Shown: positions 1 to 7,402, numbered from the stretch's first letter. The stretch: 24,632 bases of DNA from CAVDHB01 sp963608705 (GCA_963608705.1 CAVDHB010000021.1:1-24632), one strand, 5' to 3'. Numbers and translations: made by a program. Notes: a model not told the origin generated them from the letters alone.

Positions 1-55
1 CTTAAGATACATGGGCAAGTATCCTAAGATACATTGCGAAGTATCTTAAGATACT
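1..55. repeat. 22-bp tandem repeat with nested palindromes at window edge
   Basis: Two full units (1-22, 23-44) and a partial third (45-55) follow each other. Unit junctions create 14-bp palindromes: GTATCCTAAGATAC at 19-32 (one mismatch) and the perfect GTATCTTAAGATAC at 41-54. The spacers between palindromes, ATGGGCAA and ATTGCGAA, differ more than the palindromes do. The array continues off the left edge, so its true copy number is unknown. It lies 3' of the leftmost minus-strand gene. Confidence 0.75.
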
Positions 56-126
56 GTTATTAGCTGGTCCTGTTAACTCGTCTAATAAATTAGCCATAGT
101 CTTTGAATAGTATAAAACCTTTACCT

Positions 127-795
127 CTAATAGTACACTGTCTCCATGTCTTTCCCTTCGGCAAAGCATGTGCAGAGGTCGGAGATGAGTTCTACAGTAC
201 GCTGTATAGCGTCAAGGTTGCCGTCGTATCCGTTTATGAGGACTAATAAATGTTTGGTGTCATCACTAAGCTTGGTACGCTCGTTGTCGCTGGTGGGAGT
301 GCCTATACCGCCTGCATTGTCCCTGTAGACAGGCATTCCTGCAATGTTAAGTTCTCCACGGCCAATGCCCGTGTAGGGTTCTCCCTCTTTTCCGATGCCA
401 AGGGTCAGGGTGTCACCTTGAATTCGGTCGGCGTCAAAACCTCCGATGGAATAACCTGACTCGATGGAGGCGAGATTCAGCAAATCCACTACGGTATCTA
501 CTTTATAGAGACTTATTCCTCTAAGCAGTCTCCGGCAAAGTGATTCTGCGGAAGGACGGTAACGGGAAGGGTCTTTCCCGCATTGTTTGTAGGCTGTGCG
601 GGTGGCTTTTATGGAACTTCTCTCTTTGAGAGAGGCAAGGGTATAGTCCGTTCGGAGTTTTTCGGTGGCCTTGTCGATTTCAACCCACAGGTCGGGTGAG
701 GAGGGACTGTTCTTTATCTGTATATACAATGCCGCTCCTTTGAAGTCGGGACAGGCTTGGCGGATTTCTTCTGATACGATGATTTGGAATCTCAT
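127..795 (-). CDS. B3/B4 domain protein (PheRS beta-like editing domain)
   Basis: The 222-residue protein resembles stand-alone B3/B4 domains, related to the part of the phenylalanyl-tRNA synthetase beta subunit that clears mischarged tRNA. Visible family features are the early ACPDFKGAAL segment, the KDPSRYRPSAESLCRRLLRG segment near residues 74-93, the LYKVDTVVDLLNLASIESG stretch, and a late IGTPTSDNERTKLS segment. No synthetase core or tRNA-binding domain is present, and no signal peptide is seen, so a cytoplasmic location is likely. It starts 23 bases after the nuclease gene stops, on the same strand, so the two are probably co-transcribed; no separate promoter is evident in the gap. The substrate is unknown; trans-editing of aminoacyl-tRNA is inferred only from the fold. 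No hairpin terminator is seen between its stop and the edge repeats. Confidence 0.8.
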   Translation of the reverse strand: MRFQIIVSEEIRQACPDFKGAALYIQIKNSPSSPDLWVEIDKATEKLRTDYTLASLKERSSIKATRTAYKQCGKDPSRYRPSAESLCRRLLRGISLYKVDTVVDLLNLASIESGYSIGGFDADRIQGDTLTLGIGKEGEPYTGIGRGELNIAGMPVYRDNAGGIGTPTSDNERTKLSDDTKHLLVLINGYDGNLDAIQRTVELISDLCTCFAEGKDMETVYY

Positions 796-818
796 GGTGT
801 GTCGTGTTGTGAATGAAT

Positions 819-1670
819 TCAGAATCCCCAGGCCGAAGTGCTGCGGGAGGATTCGAGTGTTTTCTCTTGTGCGTCAGGCAACTTGTAGAAGAAGTCGAAG
901 CCTGTAAGTTTCTCTACCTCATCCACTGAGACTACGTGTTTCTCCATGGGGAAGTTCTGTGCTGAGTTCTTGTAGAGGAATCCCAAGGCATGGTGTTGGC
1001 CACCGTTCTTCTCCATGAGAATCACTTTGAAGAACCCGTCCGGCACGGCTATTTTGTGCTTTTTCCCTATATGCTTTCCAGCGGCGGATGTGAACAAGGG
1101 GCCAGCTGCGATGTATAAAGTATGTCCTTCTCTGACTAAATCTCTGCATTTGTCTTCCAGTTCTTTCCAATCACCCCGGTTCAGGTTTGGTTCCTGTGGG
1201 CAGATATTGGAAAGGTAGAAACATTCTTTCATGGCCTGACTGTTCCATTTGTTATCTGCCGCAGGGCAAAGATGTCCCCGGTCATATCCCGAACCGGCGT
1301 AGTCGCTTGTCTCCACGGCGTTGGCGGAAGGCAGTAAAGGGTCTGGCAGGAATTTGTCATACCGTTTGTTGTTTCCGTAGGTTCTGGAGCTTGTCAAAGT
1401 CCAAGCTGACCAATAGGGAAGATTCCATGCGGCGTTGAACGACACGGTATAACCTTTGTGTACCAGTATCTTGCCGTTCCGTTGTCTGAGGTCTGCGGGG
1501 ATTTCCATTCCGTCAATGGCGGGTTTAGTCTCCTTTTCGTTCATGGGTTCCGCTGAAAGGGGAGTGGAGAGAGAATTGGGGGTGTGTTGGAACACATGAA
1601 AGCCCCAGTAAAGTATTCCCGCCAAGACAATGAGTCCGATAGTATGTTTAGCTGGTTTCTTTTTGCTCAT
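819..1670 (-). CDS. Membrane-anchored DNA/RNA non-specific endonuclease (NUC1 family)
   Basis: This 283-residue protein belongs to the beta-beta-alpha-metal nucleases related to Serratia nuclease and mitochondrial EndoG. The catalytic DRGH motif lies at residues 130-133 (general-base His133). The metal-site helix follows as SNICPQEPNLNRGDWKELE, with Asn164 as probable Mg2+ ligand. The N-terminus is basic and followed by a hydrophobic stretch (about residues 10-27), so the enzyme is probably an inner-membrane-anchored or exported nuclease facing the periplasm. An upstream in-frame ATG at 1718 is rejected because it lies upstream of the promoter -7 box at 1708-1715; the MSKKK start at 1670 is the first one in the transcript. 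It is the first gene of a likely operon with the B3/B4 gene. It could serve nucleic-acid scavenging or defence against incoming DNA; the sequence does not decide this. Confidence 0.88.
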   Translation of the reverse strand: MSKKKPAKHTIGLIVLAGILYWGFHVFQHTPNSLSTPLSAEPMNEKETKPAIDGMEIPADLRQRNGKILVHKGYTVSFNAAWNLPYWSAWTLTSSRTYGNNKRYDKFLPDPLLPSANAVETSDYAGSGYDRGHLCPAADNKWNSQAMKECFYLSNICPQEPNLNRGDWKELEDKCRDLVREGHTLYIAAGPLFTSAAGKHIGKKHKIAVPDGFFKVILMEKNGGQHHALGFLYKNSAQNFPMEKHVVSVDEVEKLTGFDFFYKLPDAQEKTLESSRSTSAWGF

Positions 1671-1707
1671 GAATCTTATGTTCTTCTGTATGTTTATTAT
1701 GTTATGG

Positions 1708-1738
1708 CAAATATACAATAAATAAAGTTATACAGCAA
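1708..1738 (-). promoter_or_regulatory. Promoter of the nuclease-B3/B4 operon
   Basis: On the minus strand TTGC (1735-1738) is followed by 19 bases and a perfect -7 box TATATTTG (1708-1715), matching the Bacteroidetes TTTG / TAnnTTTG pattern. The predicted transcript start near 1702 leaves a leader of about 32 bases before the ATG at 1670. Confidence 0.75.
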
Positions 1739-1798
1739 GACGAATCGGCTTTTTCTTTAAACTTAATGATTATCCGCAATTGTATCACTAATTTAGGT

Positions 1799-1822
1799 GG
1801 AGATGCGATGAATCGCGTCTCC
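1799..1822. repeat. Dispersed 24-bp palindrome, copy 1
   Basis: Two 11-base arms, GGAGATGCGAT (1799-1809) and ATCGCGTCTCC (1812-1822), flank a GA dinucleotide. One arm position is T opposite G, which would be a G-U wobble in RNA. The same element recurs at 1883 and, in diverged form, at the right end of the window, so it is a dispersed family and not a local terminator. Confidence 0.75.
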
Positions 1823-1882
1823 GCTTTTCATAGTGTTTTAATATCTTGCCAATCACAGATATAATTCATCACTGATGAATAT

Positions 1883-1906
1883 GGAGACGCGATGAATCGC
1901 GTCTCT
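1883..1906. repeat. Dispersed 24-bp palindrome, copy 2
   Basis: GGAGACGCGAT (1883-1893) and ATCGCGTCTCT (1896-1906) flank the same GA centre as copy 1. The arms pair over 10 of 11 positions. It has the same orientation as copy 1 and starts 84 bases after it; the sequence between the two copies is not itself repeated. Confidence 0.75.
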
Positions 1907-1950
1907 ACTCTACAACTTTATTCGTGAGGTGTATAAAAATGGTGCGAAAA

Positions 1951-2030
1951 CGCAAAAGGCTTCGATGGGCAACGAAGCCTTTTGCGATGGGCAACGAAGA
2001 AGGCTTCGATAAGGAATGAAGCCTATTGCG
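1951..2030. repeat. Duplicated long hairpin
   Basis: CGCAAAAGGCTTCG (1951-1964) and CGAAGCCTTTTGCG (1973-1986) form a perfect 14-bp stem around the 8-base loop ATGGGCAA. The loop and following arm start are repeated at 1987-1999 (ATGGGCAACGAAG). A second, diverged 31-base copy of the hairpin core (1956-1986) sits at 2000-2030, a 44-base period. The second copy has a shorter stem (AGGCTTC/GAAGCCT, with mismatches outside). There is no poly-T tail outside the stem, so it is not a typical intrinsic terminator. Confidence 0.7.
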
Positions 2031-2080
2031 TGAACAAGCGAATGTTTTCTGGCGGAGAACTGTTCAGAACCACTTCATAC

Positions 2081-2115
2081 CAAAAACAGGATTCCCTCTG
2101 CACGGAGAATCCTGT
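2081..2115 (-). terminator. Rho-independent terminator of metY-cysK
   Basis: Nine-base arms at 2086-2094 (ACAGGATTC) and 2107-2115 (GAATCCTGT) enclose a 12-base loop. Read on the minus strand the stem runs into TTTTT (2082-2086), 27 bases after the cysK stop codon. Confidence 0.8.
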
Positions 2116-2141
2116 CTTTGGTGTGAATAGTAAAAGGATTA

Positions 2142-3092
2142 TTATAAAGGATATTCCTCAAAGGCGTAAAGTACAGTGGATAGATAACGTTCTCCCGTGT
2201 CTGGCAGGAGGGTGACTATTCGCTTGTCTTTGTTCTCCTCTTTCTTGGCTAATTCCGCGGCGGCGAACACAGCGGCACCTGAGGAGATGCCTACTACCAG
2301 TCCCTCGTGTTTGGCCAATTCCCTGCTGGTGCTTATGGCGTCATTGTCTTTTACGTCAATCACGTGGTCAATGACAGTCGCATCATAGGTCTTGGGAATA
2401 AATCCCGCTCCAATTCCCTGTATCTTGTGCGGCCCCGGATTTCCTCCGTTCAGTACGGGAGAGCTTTCAGGTTCTACTGCGTAGATTTGGATATTCGGAT
2501 TCAGCTCTTTTAGTCTTTTCGCTGTGCCGGATATGGTGCCGCCTGTACCTACACCCGCCACGAAAATATCAATCTGTCCGTCCGTATCTTTCCATATCTC
2601 TTCCGCCGTGGTCTTGTAGTGCACCGCAGGATTTGCGGGATTGTCAAATTGCTCGAGGATGACAGCGCCGGGGATGGAATCTTTCAGTTCTTCCGCCCGT
2701 TCGATGGCTCCTTTCATGCCTTTCGGCCCTGGCGTAAGTTCCACTTTCGCACCGTAGGCTTTCACTAAGTTCCTTCTTTCGATGCTCATGGTCTCTGGCA
2801 GTGTCAGGATGAGTTTGTATCCTTTCACAGCGGCCACCAAGGCCAATCCTACCCCTGTGTTTCCACTGGTGGGTTCGATGAGCGTGCTTTTTCCCGGCTG
2901 TATAAGCCCCTTTGCTTCAGCGTCTTCAATCATCGCCAATGCGATGCGGTCTTTCACGCTTCCACCGGGATTGAAATATTCCACCTTGGCTACGATATTT
3001 GTCTTGAGCGCATGGCTTTTGCTGAAACGGTTCAACGATACCAGCGGAGTGTGGCCTATCAGGTCTGTTAATTTAGAGAATATTCTGGACAT
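2142..3092 (-). CDS. cysK: Cysteine synthase (O-acetylserine sulfhydrylase)
   Basis: This PLP enzyme makes L-cysteine from O-acetylserine and sulfide in the cytoplasm. At 316 residues it has normal family length. The PLP Schiff-base lysine is Lys47 in PGGSVKDR. The substrate-binding loop TSGNTG is at 75-80, the phosphate-binding loop GVGTGGT at 180-186, and the cofactor-ring serine is in VGISSGAA near residue 268. It follows metY by 21 bases on the same strand and ends at a clear terminator, so it is the second gene of a two-gene sulfur-assimilation operon. Cystathionine beta-synthase has a similar core, but the length without a CBS regulatory domain and the pairing with metY favour CysK. Confidence 0.95.
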   Translation of the reverse strand: MSRIFSKLTDLIGHTPLVSLNRFSKSHALKTNIVAKVEYFNPGGSVKDRIALAMIEDAEAKGLIQPGKSTLIEPTSGNTGVGLALVAAVKGYKLILTLPETMSIERRNLVKAYGAKVELTPGPKGMKGAIERAEELKDSIPGAVILEQFDNPANPAVHYKTTAEEIWKDTDGQIDIFVAGVGTGGTISGTAKRLKELNPNIQIYAVEPESSPVLNGGNPGPHKIQGIGAGFIPKTYDATVIDHVIDVKDNDAISTSRELAKHEGLVVGISSGAAVFAAAELAKKEENKDKRIVTLLPDTGERYLSTVLYAFEEYPL

Positions 3093-3113
3093 AATGTTCA
3101 GGTGTATGGGGAT

Positions 3114-4400
3114 TTATATTTGGTCGAACGCCTGTTGCAGGTCGTCAATCAAGTCATCGATATGTTCTGTGCCGATACTCAGACGAATGGTGTTGCGGTG
3201 TATACCTTGCTCTTCCAATTCCTCGTCGTTGAGTTGGGAGTGGGTGGTGCTGGCAGGATGGATGACGAGTGACTTCACGTCTGCCACATTCGCGAGCAGA
3301 GAGAAAATCTTCAAGTGGTCAATCCAAGCTTGCGCTTCTTTCTGTCCTCCTTTTATCTCAAAGGTGAAGATAGAACCGGCACCCTTCGGGAAGTAGCGTT
3401 CGTAGAGGGCGTGGTCGGGATGGTCCGTCAATGACGGATGATGCACAGCCACTACTTTAGGATTCTTCTTCAGATAGTCCACCACTTTCAATGCGTTTTC
3501 AACCTGACGTTCCACACGGAGTGAGAGTGTCTCTGTTCCTTGCAGGAGCAGGAAGGCGTTGAAGGGAGAAATGGCCGGGCCTTCATCTCGTAAGAATATG
3601 GCGCGAGCACGGATGATGAAGGCCAAAGGCCCTACCGCATCTGCGAACACGATTCCATGATAGGAGGGTTCCGGTTCAGTGAGTTTGGGGAATTTACCGC
3701 TGGCTTTCCAGTCGAACTTTCCACTGTCCACGATAACACCTCCAAGAGTCGTCCCATGTCCGCCGATGAATTTAGTGGCGGAATGCACTACGATGTCGGC
3801 TCCATGTTCAATGGGACGTATCAAATAAGGTGTGCCAAAGGTATTGTCGATGACCAACGGAATTTTATGTTTGTGGGCGATGGCGGCCACAGCTTCGATG
3901 TCCACGATGTCAGAGTTCGGATTGCCGAGCGTTTCCACATAGATAAGCTTGGTATTTTCCTGAATGGCTTTCTCGAAATTCTGCACGTCATGCTGTTTCA
4001 CGAAAGTGGTTTTGATGCCATATTGGGGCAGTGTGTGCGCGAAAAGGTTGTAAGTACCACCATAAAGGTTGTCTGACGCCACGATATGGTCTCCTGCTTG
4101 TGTAAGCGTTTGGATGGCCAAGTGGATGGCTGCTGCGCCAGATGCCACGGCCAAGGCTCCCACACCGCCTTCGAGTGCCGCAATACGTTTCTCGAACACG
4201 TCCTGAGTGGTATTGGTCAGTCGCCCGTAGATGTTTCCCGGATCTTTCAGTCCGAAGCGGTCTGCCGCATGCTGTGAGTTATGGAAGACGTAAGAGGTGG
4301 TCTGATAGATAGGCACAGCTCTGGAGTCTGTGGCGGGGTCAGCCTGTTCCTGTCCTACGTGCAATTGCAATGTCTCGAAATGTAATTTTTTCTCTGCCAT
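3114..4400 (-). CDS. metY: O-acetylhomoserine sulfhydrylase (MetY)
   Basis: The 428-residue protein is a Cys/Met-metabolism PLP enzyme of the MetY type, which joins O-acetylhomoserine and sulfide to homocysteine for methionine synthesis. The N-terminal FETLQLHVGQEQADPATDSR segment and the GNIYGRLTNTTQDVFE segment (residues 55-70) are typical of OAH sulfhydrylases. The PLP lysine is Lys210 in VVHSATKFIGGHGTT, and IDNTFGTPYL (184-193) carries the ring-contacting aspartate. MetY enzymes are longer than MetB or MetC (about 380-400 residues), which supports the assignment. It is first in the operon with cysK, so sulfide is directed to both sulfur amino acids from one promoter. No SAM riboswitch was recognised in its short leader; control more likely acts at the paired inverted repeats upstream of the promoter. 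Confidence 0.93.
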   Translation of the reverse strand: MAEKKLHFETLQLHVGQEQADPATDSRAVPIYQTTSYVFHNSQHAADRFGLKDPGNIYGRLTNTTQDVFEKRIAALEGGVGALAVASGAAAIHLAIQTLTQAGDHIVASDNLYGGTYNLFAHTLPQYGIKTTFVKQHDVQNFEKAIQENTKLIYVETLGNPNSDIVDIEAVAAIAHKHKIPLVIDNTFGTPYLIRPIEHGADIVVHSATKFIGGHGTTLGGVIVDSGKFDWKASGKFPKLTEPEPSYHGIVFADAVGPLAFIIRARAIFLRDEGPAISPFNAFLLLQGTETLSLRVERQVENALKVVDYLKKNPKVVAVHHPSLTDHPDHALYERYFPKGAGSIFTFEIKGGQKEAQAWIDHLKIFSLLANVADVKSLVIHPASTTHSQLNDEELEEQGIHRNTIRLSIGTEHIDDLIDDLQQAFDQI

Positions 4401-4446
4401 ATTCTTTTCTTTTTTTGTTGTGAGTATTCTTCTTTGTTTGATGTTG

Positions 4447-4477
4447 CAAAGGTAAGGCTTTGTGCTGGGGTGTGCAA
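4447..4477 (-). promoter_or_regulatory. Promoter of metY-cysK
   Basis: On the minus strand TTGC (4474-4477), 19 bases, then a perfect -7 box TACCTTTG (4447-4454). The predicted transcript start near 4441 gives a leader of about 40 bases, too short for a SAM riboswitch. Confidence 0.8.
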
Positions 4478-4515
4478 TGCCATGAATATGGCATATTCAT
4501 ACCATAAACATGGTA
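4478..4515. promoter_or_regulatory. Paired operator-like inverted repeats upstream of metY promoter
   Basis: TGCCATgaatATGGCA (4478-4493) and TACCATaaacATGGTA (4500-4515) share the pattern TRCCAT-N4-ATGGYA. Their centres are 22 bp apart, about two helical turns, so two dimers would bind the same face. The near site abuts the -33 element and the centres fall near -45 and -67 relative to the predicted start, a typical activator position. An overlapping palindrome, ATGAATATGGCATATTCAT, spans 4482-4500. The regulator is not in the window. Confidence 0.6.
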
Positions 4516-4521
4516 GAAGGG

Positions 4522-4560
4522 ATAAAAAAAGAGCCTTCTCTTTTCGTGGAGAAGGCTCTT
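4522..4560 (-). terminator. Rho-independent terminator of the DUF349 gene
   Basis: Twelve-base perfect arms, AAGAGCCTTCTC (4529-4540) and GAGAAGGCTCTT (4549-4560), enclose TTTTCGTG. On the minus strand the stem ends in a run of seven T (4524-4530). It lies 24 bases after the stop of the DUF349 gene and shields the metY promoter from read-through. Confidence 0.9.
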
Positions 4561-4583
4561 TATATAAAGAGGTATGAGTAAAA

Positions 4584-6362
4584 TCAGTTTTCCTTGGCCT
4601 GTTTGTTGATGAGGGCTAATTTGTCCTCCACGGTCTGAAGGTCTTTTTTCAGCTTGTCCACCTTGCGGGTGATTTCCGTAATCAAGGCGTTTCCCTGTTT
4701 GGACTTGCTGTCCATGAAGCTGAGGTTCCGTTCGTATGTCTGTAGCTGGCTGCTGAGCATAGAACGCATACGTGTCAGTCTTTTGTTTTCCTTGTACAGG
4801 TCGTCATGATTCTTCCCTTCAAGTTTGGATTTGAAGTCATCCATTTGCAAGGAAGTCATTTGATCCCGGAAAGCGTCGTAAACCTTGTCTGCCACACGTT
4901 TGTAGGAATCATTGATTTTCCGCATATTGCGCATGGGTACATATCCGATGCCGCTCCATTCCTTTTGTAGGCCGATGAAAAGCTCAATGTTCTCTTTGGT
5001 TGGTTGGGTAAGGTCGATGGCTTTTATCTTTTCGATTATTTCCTTTTTCTTTTTCAGGTTCTCCACTTCTTCCGGCTTGTCATTACCTTTGCCCGACGCT
5101 TTCCGTGCGTCAAAGAAATGGTTACAGGCTGTCTGGAAACGATTCCATGTGGATTCGTTCTGTTTTCTGGGTACATAGCCCAGAGTCTTCCATTCTTTCT
5201 GGAGATTGATGATTTTGGAAGCCGTGCGTTGCCAGTCCGTGCTGTCTTGCAATTCCTCGGCCTGTTGACAGAGTTCAAGGCGGCGTTTCAAGTCTGCGTC
5301 CTGCTTTTCCCGGTTTTGTTTATAGAACTCACCTTTCGCCTTGAAGAATTCATCGCAGGCTTTGCGGAATCTGTCGAACACCTGTGCGTTGAGCTTTTGC
5401 GGAGTAAAACCGATGGTTTTCCATTTTGCCTGTGTCGCAATGACTTTTTCTGTCAGTTTGTTCCAAGTGCGATGGTCGTTTTTAGTCTGTTTGTTTATTT
5501 CCTCCACTGCGTCGCACAGTGCTTTCTTCGCCTCAAAGTTTTCGTTTTCCTGCTTGCGTAGGCTCTCGAAGTGAGCTTGGTGTTTTTTGTTGATGACGGA
5601 AGCGGCCGCTTTGAAGCGTTCTCTTATTTCGTCTCGTTTGTCTTTGGCCACAGGGCCTACGGCGCGGAAACTCTCTTGAATATTTTGCAGCTTAGTGAAA
5701 GCGGAAACTACATCGTCCATTTGGGACAGTCCCTCTGCTTCTTGGATAAGCTGTTCTTTTTCTTTGAGGTTCTGTTCAAAGTCTTTTTGGCGCAAGTTAT
5801 CGTCCAGTGTGTCCAGATCGTAGTATTGTTCCCTGTACTGTTGGTAGCTTTTCCACAGCTCGTTCACTTTCTCTGCCGGAATCAGGGTGATAGCGTTCCA
5901 TTCCTCCTGCCATTTGTGGAAGGATTCGTAGGATTGGTTTGCTTCTTCAGGCTTCTCCACGCAGGCCTTAAGTTGGTCGAGAATCGCTTGTTTCTTTTGT
6001 AGGTTTTCCTCTTTGATTTTGTCTTCTTCCTGACGTTCTTCCTGTCTTCTTTCCTTGATGGTCGCCATGTATTGTTTCAGCACGGCTTCATCCGGGTCGG
6101 GTGCGGGAAGGAAGTCTTCAATCTTGCCTCCGTCTTCTAAGAATTTCTGGCAGAGAGTTTCCGTCTCGGCTCTGTGGAATTTATAGAAAGTCGTTTTCAG
6201 ATAGTCGACTTCCGCTTTATTGAGGTCTTCGTTGTTTTCTACAATTTCTTTCAGACGTTCCAGCACTTCCGCTTTCGTTTTGCGATAGGTAAAAGAGGGA
6301 GTCTTGACCGTGGATGCGGCATCCACTTTCAGCGTCTGGTCTGTGTCTTGTGCATTTGTCAT
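4584..6362 (-). CDS. DUF349 repeat protein
   Basis: The 592-residue, highly charged helical protein carries five DUF349-like repeats at roughly residues 120-185, 195-265, 270-345, 352-420 and 433-500. Each has a W/F-x4-G/P-like turn followed by a basic helix, for example AKWKTIGFTP (312-321), KEWKTLGYVP (389-398) and KEWSGIGYVP (467-476). The first two repeats are the most diverged. A predicted coiled coil closes the protein (about 520-590), and the first 30 residues are low complexity. There is no signal peptide or membrane segment, so it is cytoplasmic. The molecular function of DUF349 proteins is not established to my knowledge. The gene stands alone with its own terminator. A clear promoter was not found; an imperfect inverted repeat (GGCAAAATAA at 6411-6420 and TTATTTGCC at 6444-6452) with an A8 run lies upstream, and TTATTTTG read on the minus strand there is a weak -7 candidate. 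Confidence 0.85.
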   Translation of the reverse strand: MTNAQDTDQTLKVDAASTVKTPSFTYRKTKAEVLERLKEIVENNEDLNKAEVDYLKTTFYKFHRAETETLCQKFLEDGGKIEDFLPAPDPDEAVLKQYMATIKERRQEERQEEDKIKEENLQKKQAILDQLKACVEKPEEANQSYESFHKWQEEWNAITLIPAEKVNELWKSYQQYREQYYDLDTLDDNLRQKDFEQNLKEKEQLIQEAEGLSQMDDVVSAFTKLQNIQESFRAVGPVAKDKRDEIRERFKAAASVINKKHQAHFESLRKQENENFEAKKALCDAVEEINKQTKNDHRTWNKLTEKVIATQAKWKTIGFTPQKLNAQVFDRFRKACDEFFKAKGEFYKQNREKQDADLKRRLELCQQAEELQDSTDWQRTASKIINLQKEWKTLGYVPRKQNESTWNRFQTACNHFFDARKASGKGNDKPEEVENLKKKKEIIEKIKAIDLTQPTKENIELFIGLQKEWSGIGYVPMRNMRKINDSYKRVADKVYDAFRDQMTSLQMDDFKSKLEGKNHDDLYKENKRLTRMRSMLSSQLQTYERNLSFMDSKSKQGNALITEITRKVDKLKKDLQTVEDKLALINKQAKEN

Positions 6363-6463
6363 ACAATCAGTTTTAAATCATGAGTTAGTATGGTTCATAC
6401 CGTAATGGTAGGCAAAATAACGAAAAAAAACTGATTCTTCCTATTATTTGCCTTGTTTTCTGT

Positions 6464-7267
6464 TTATTTCTCCTTGATTCCGTTGTTTTTTAACAGTCCA
6501 GAGACCTCGTTGGTGAGCGTTATGAAGTCTTTTACGCTCAATTGTTCCGGGCGTTTGTCAAGAAATGGCAAGGCGGAATAGTCTGGACAGGCGCTCAGCA
6601 GCGGACGGATGGAGTTGCGTATGACCTTCCGGCGTTGGTTGAAGGTCGTTTTTACAATCTGTTTGAAGCGTGTCTCGTCGCATCCGAGCGTAGCCGTGTC
6701 ATTGCGTGTCATGCGTATGACGGCGCTCCTTACCTTGGGAGGTGGATTGAACACATTGGGTTCCACCGTGAATAGATACTCTACAGAGTACCACGCCTGA
6801 ATCATCACGCTTAGAATGCCGTAGGCTTTGTTGCCTGGCTTGGAGGCAATGCGTTCGGCTACTTCTTTCTGGATCATGCCTGTGCAGCAGGGGATAAGCT
6901 CCTTGAAGTCAAGCATCTTGAAGAATATCTGGCTGGAGATGTCATACGGGTAATTGCCTGTCAGCACAAAGGATTTTCCGTCAAACAGCGTGCGCAAGTC
7001 CATTCGCAGAAAGTCGTCGGAGATGATTTGCTCTTTCATCTGCGGGAATTTCTCATAGAGATAGGCTATGGACTCTTTGTCAATCTCAATGGCCTTCACG
7101 GGACGGTTCTTTTGTATGAGAAACTGGGTCAATACTCCCATTCCGGGGCCTACTTCCAGTACGGGGAGATTCGGACAGGAGTCTACGGTGTCAGCGATAT
7201 CACTGGCCACTTTCAAGTCGGTCAGGAAATGTTGTCCGAGGTTCTTTTTGGGTTTTACTGATTTCAC
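6464..7267 (-). CDS. rsmA: 16S rRNA dimethyladenosine transferase (RsmA/KsgA)
   Basis: RsmA dimethylates two adjacent adenosines near the 3' end of 16S rRNA using S-adenosylmethionine during 30S maturation. The 267-residue length is normal. The N-terminal KKNLGQHFL signature is at residues 7-15, the SAM-binding motif LEVGPGMG at 37-44, the acidic EID at 61-63, and catalytic motif IV reads NYPY at 105-108 in place of the enterobacterial NLPY. The start is GTG at 7265-7267: the next in-frame Met is residue 43, which would remove the conserved N-terminus. The gene is divergent from the flippase-pepD-ligA operon. A minus-strand promoter candidate lies about 240 bases upstream, inside the repeat array. 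Confidence 0.95.
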   Translation of the reverse strand: MKSVKPKKNLGQHFLTDLKVASDIADTVDSCPNLPVLEVGPGMGVLTQFLIQKNRPVKAIEIDKESIAYLYEKFPQMKEQIISDDFLRMDLRTLFDGKSFVLTGNYPYDISSQIFFKMLDFKELIPCCTGMIQKEVAERIASKPGNKAYGILSVMIQAWYSVEYLFTVEPNVFNPPPKVRSAVIRMTRNDTATLGCDETRFKQIVKTTFNQRRKVIRNSIRPLLSACPDYSALPFLDKRPEQLSVKDFITLTNEVSGLLKNNGIKEK

Positions 7268-7327
7268 GTTGTCTGATAGTTGTAATTCAAAAACGGTGTG
7301 CCTTACGATAAAAAGAAACGACTTCTT

Positions 7328-7358
7328 TTTGTATTGCGGTTGATTTGCACTACCTTTT
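7328..7358 (+). promoter_or_regulatory. Promoter unit 1 of the tandem array
   Basis: TTTG (7328-7331), 19 bases, TACCTTTT (7351-7358). The -7 box differs from TAnnTTTG at the last base. An inverted repeat AAAAAGAA-N5-TTCTTTTT (7310-7330) ends within the -33 box. Confidence 0.45.
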
Positions 7359-7402
7359 CATAAGGTAGGCGGCATCTCGGGATAAAAAATGAACATATTC
7401 AT

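Larger units (their letters stand above)
1739..2080. other. Intergenic region rich in repeats, no gene seen
   Basis: This stretch between the cysK terminator and the nuclease promoter has no convincing coding region. A 77-codon open frame at 1982-2215 on the plus strand runs through the duplicated hairpin, the cysK terminator and the 3' end of cysK and is treated as chance. The content is two dispersed palindromes and a duplicated hairpin, listed separately. A small RNA cannot be excluded. Confidence 0.6.

Noticed and set aside
1982..2215. 77-codon plus-strand frame near the cysK terminator
   Set aside because: It runs through the duplicated hairpin, the terminator and the 3' end of cysK, so it is a chance frame.
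4401..4446. SAM riboswitch in the metY leader
   Set aside because: The leader is only about 40 bases and has no hairpin junction of any known SAM-binding class.
4482..4500. Shared CATATTCAT word between the metY operator and the 75-bp repeat (7393-7401)
   Set aside because: The match is short and AT-rich, the flanking symmetry differs, so a common regulator is not supported.
6398..6410. Small inverted repeats (GTATG/CATAC, TACC/GGTA) upstream of the DUF349 gene
   Set aside because: Arms of four to five bases are expected by chance and no promoter context could be fixed.
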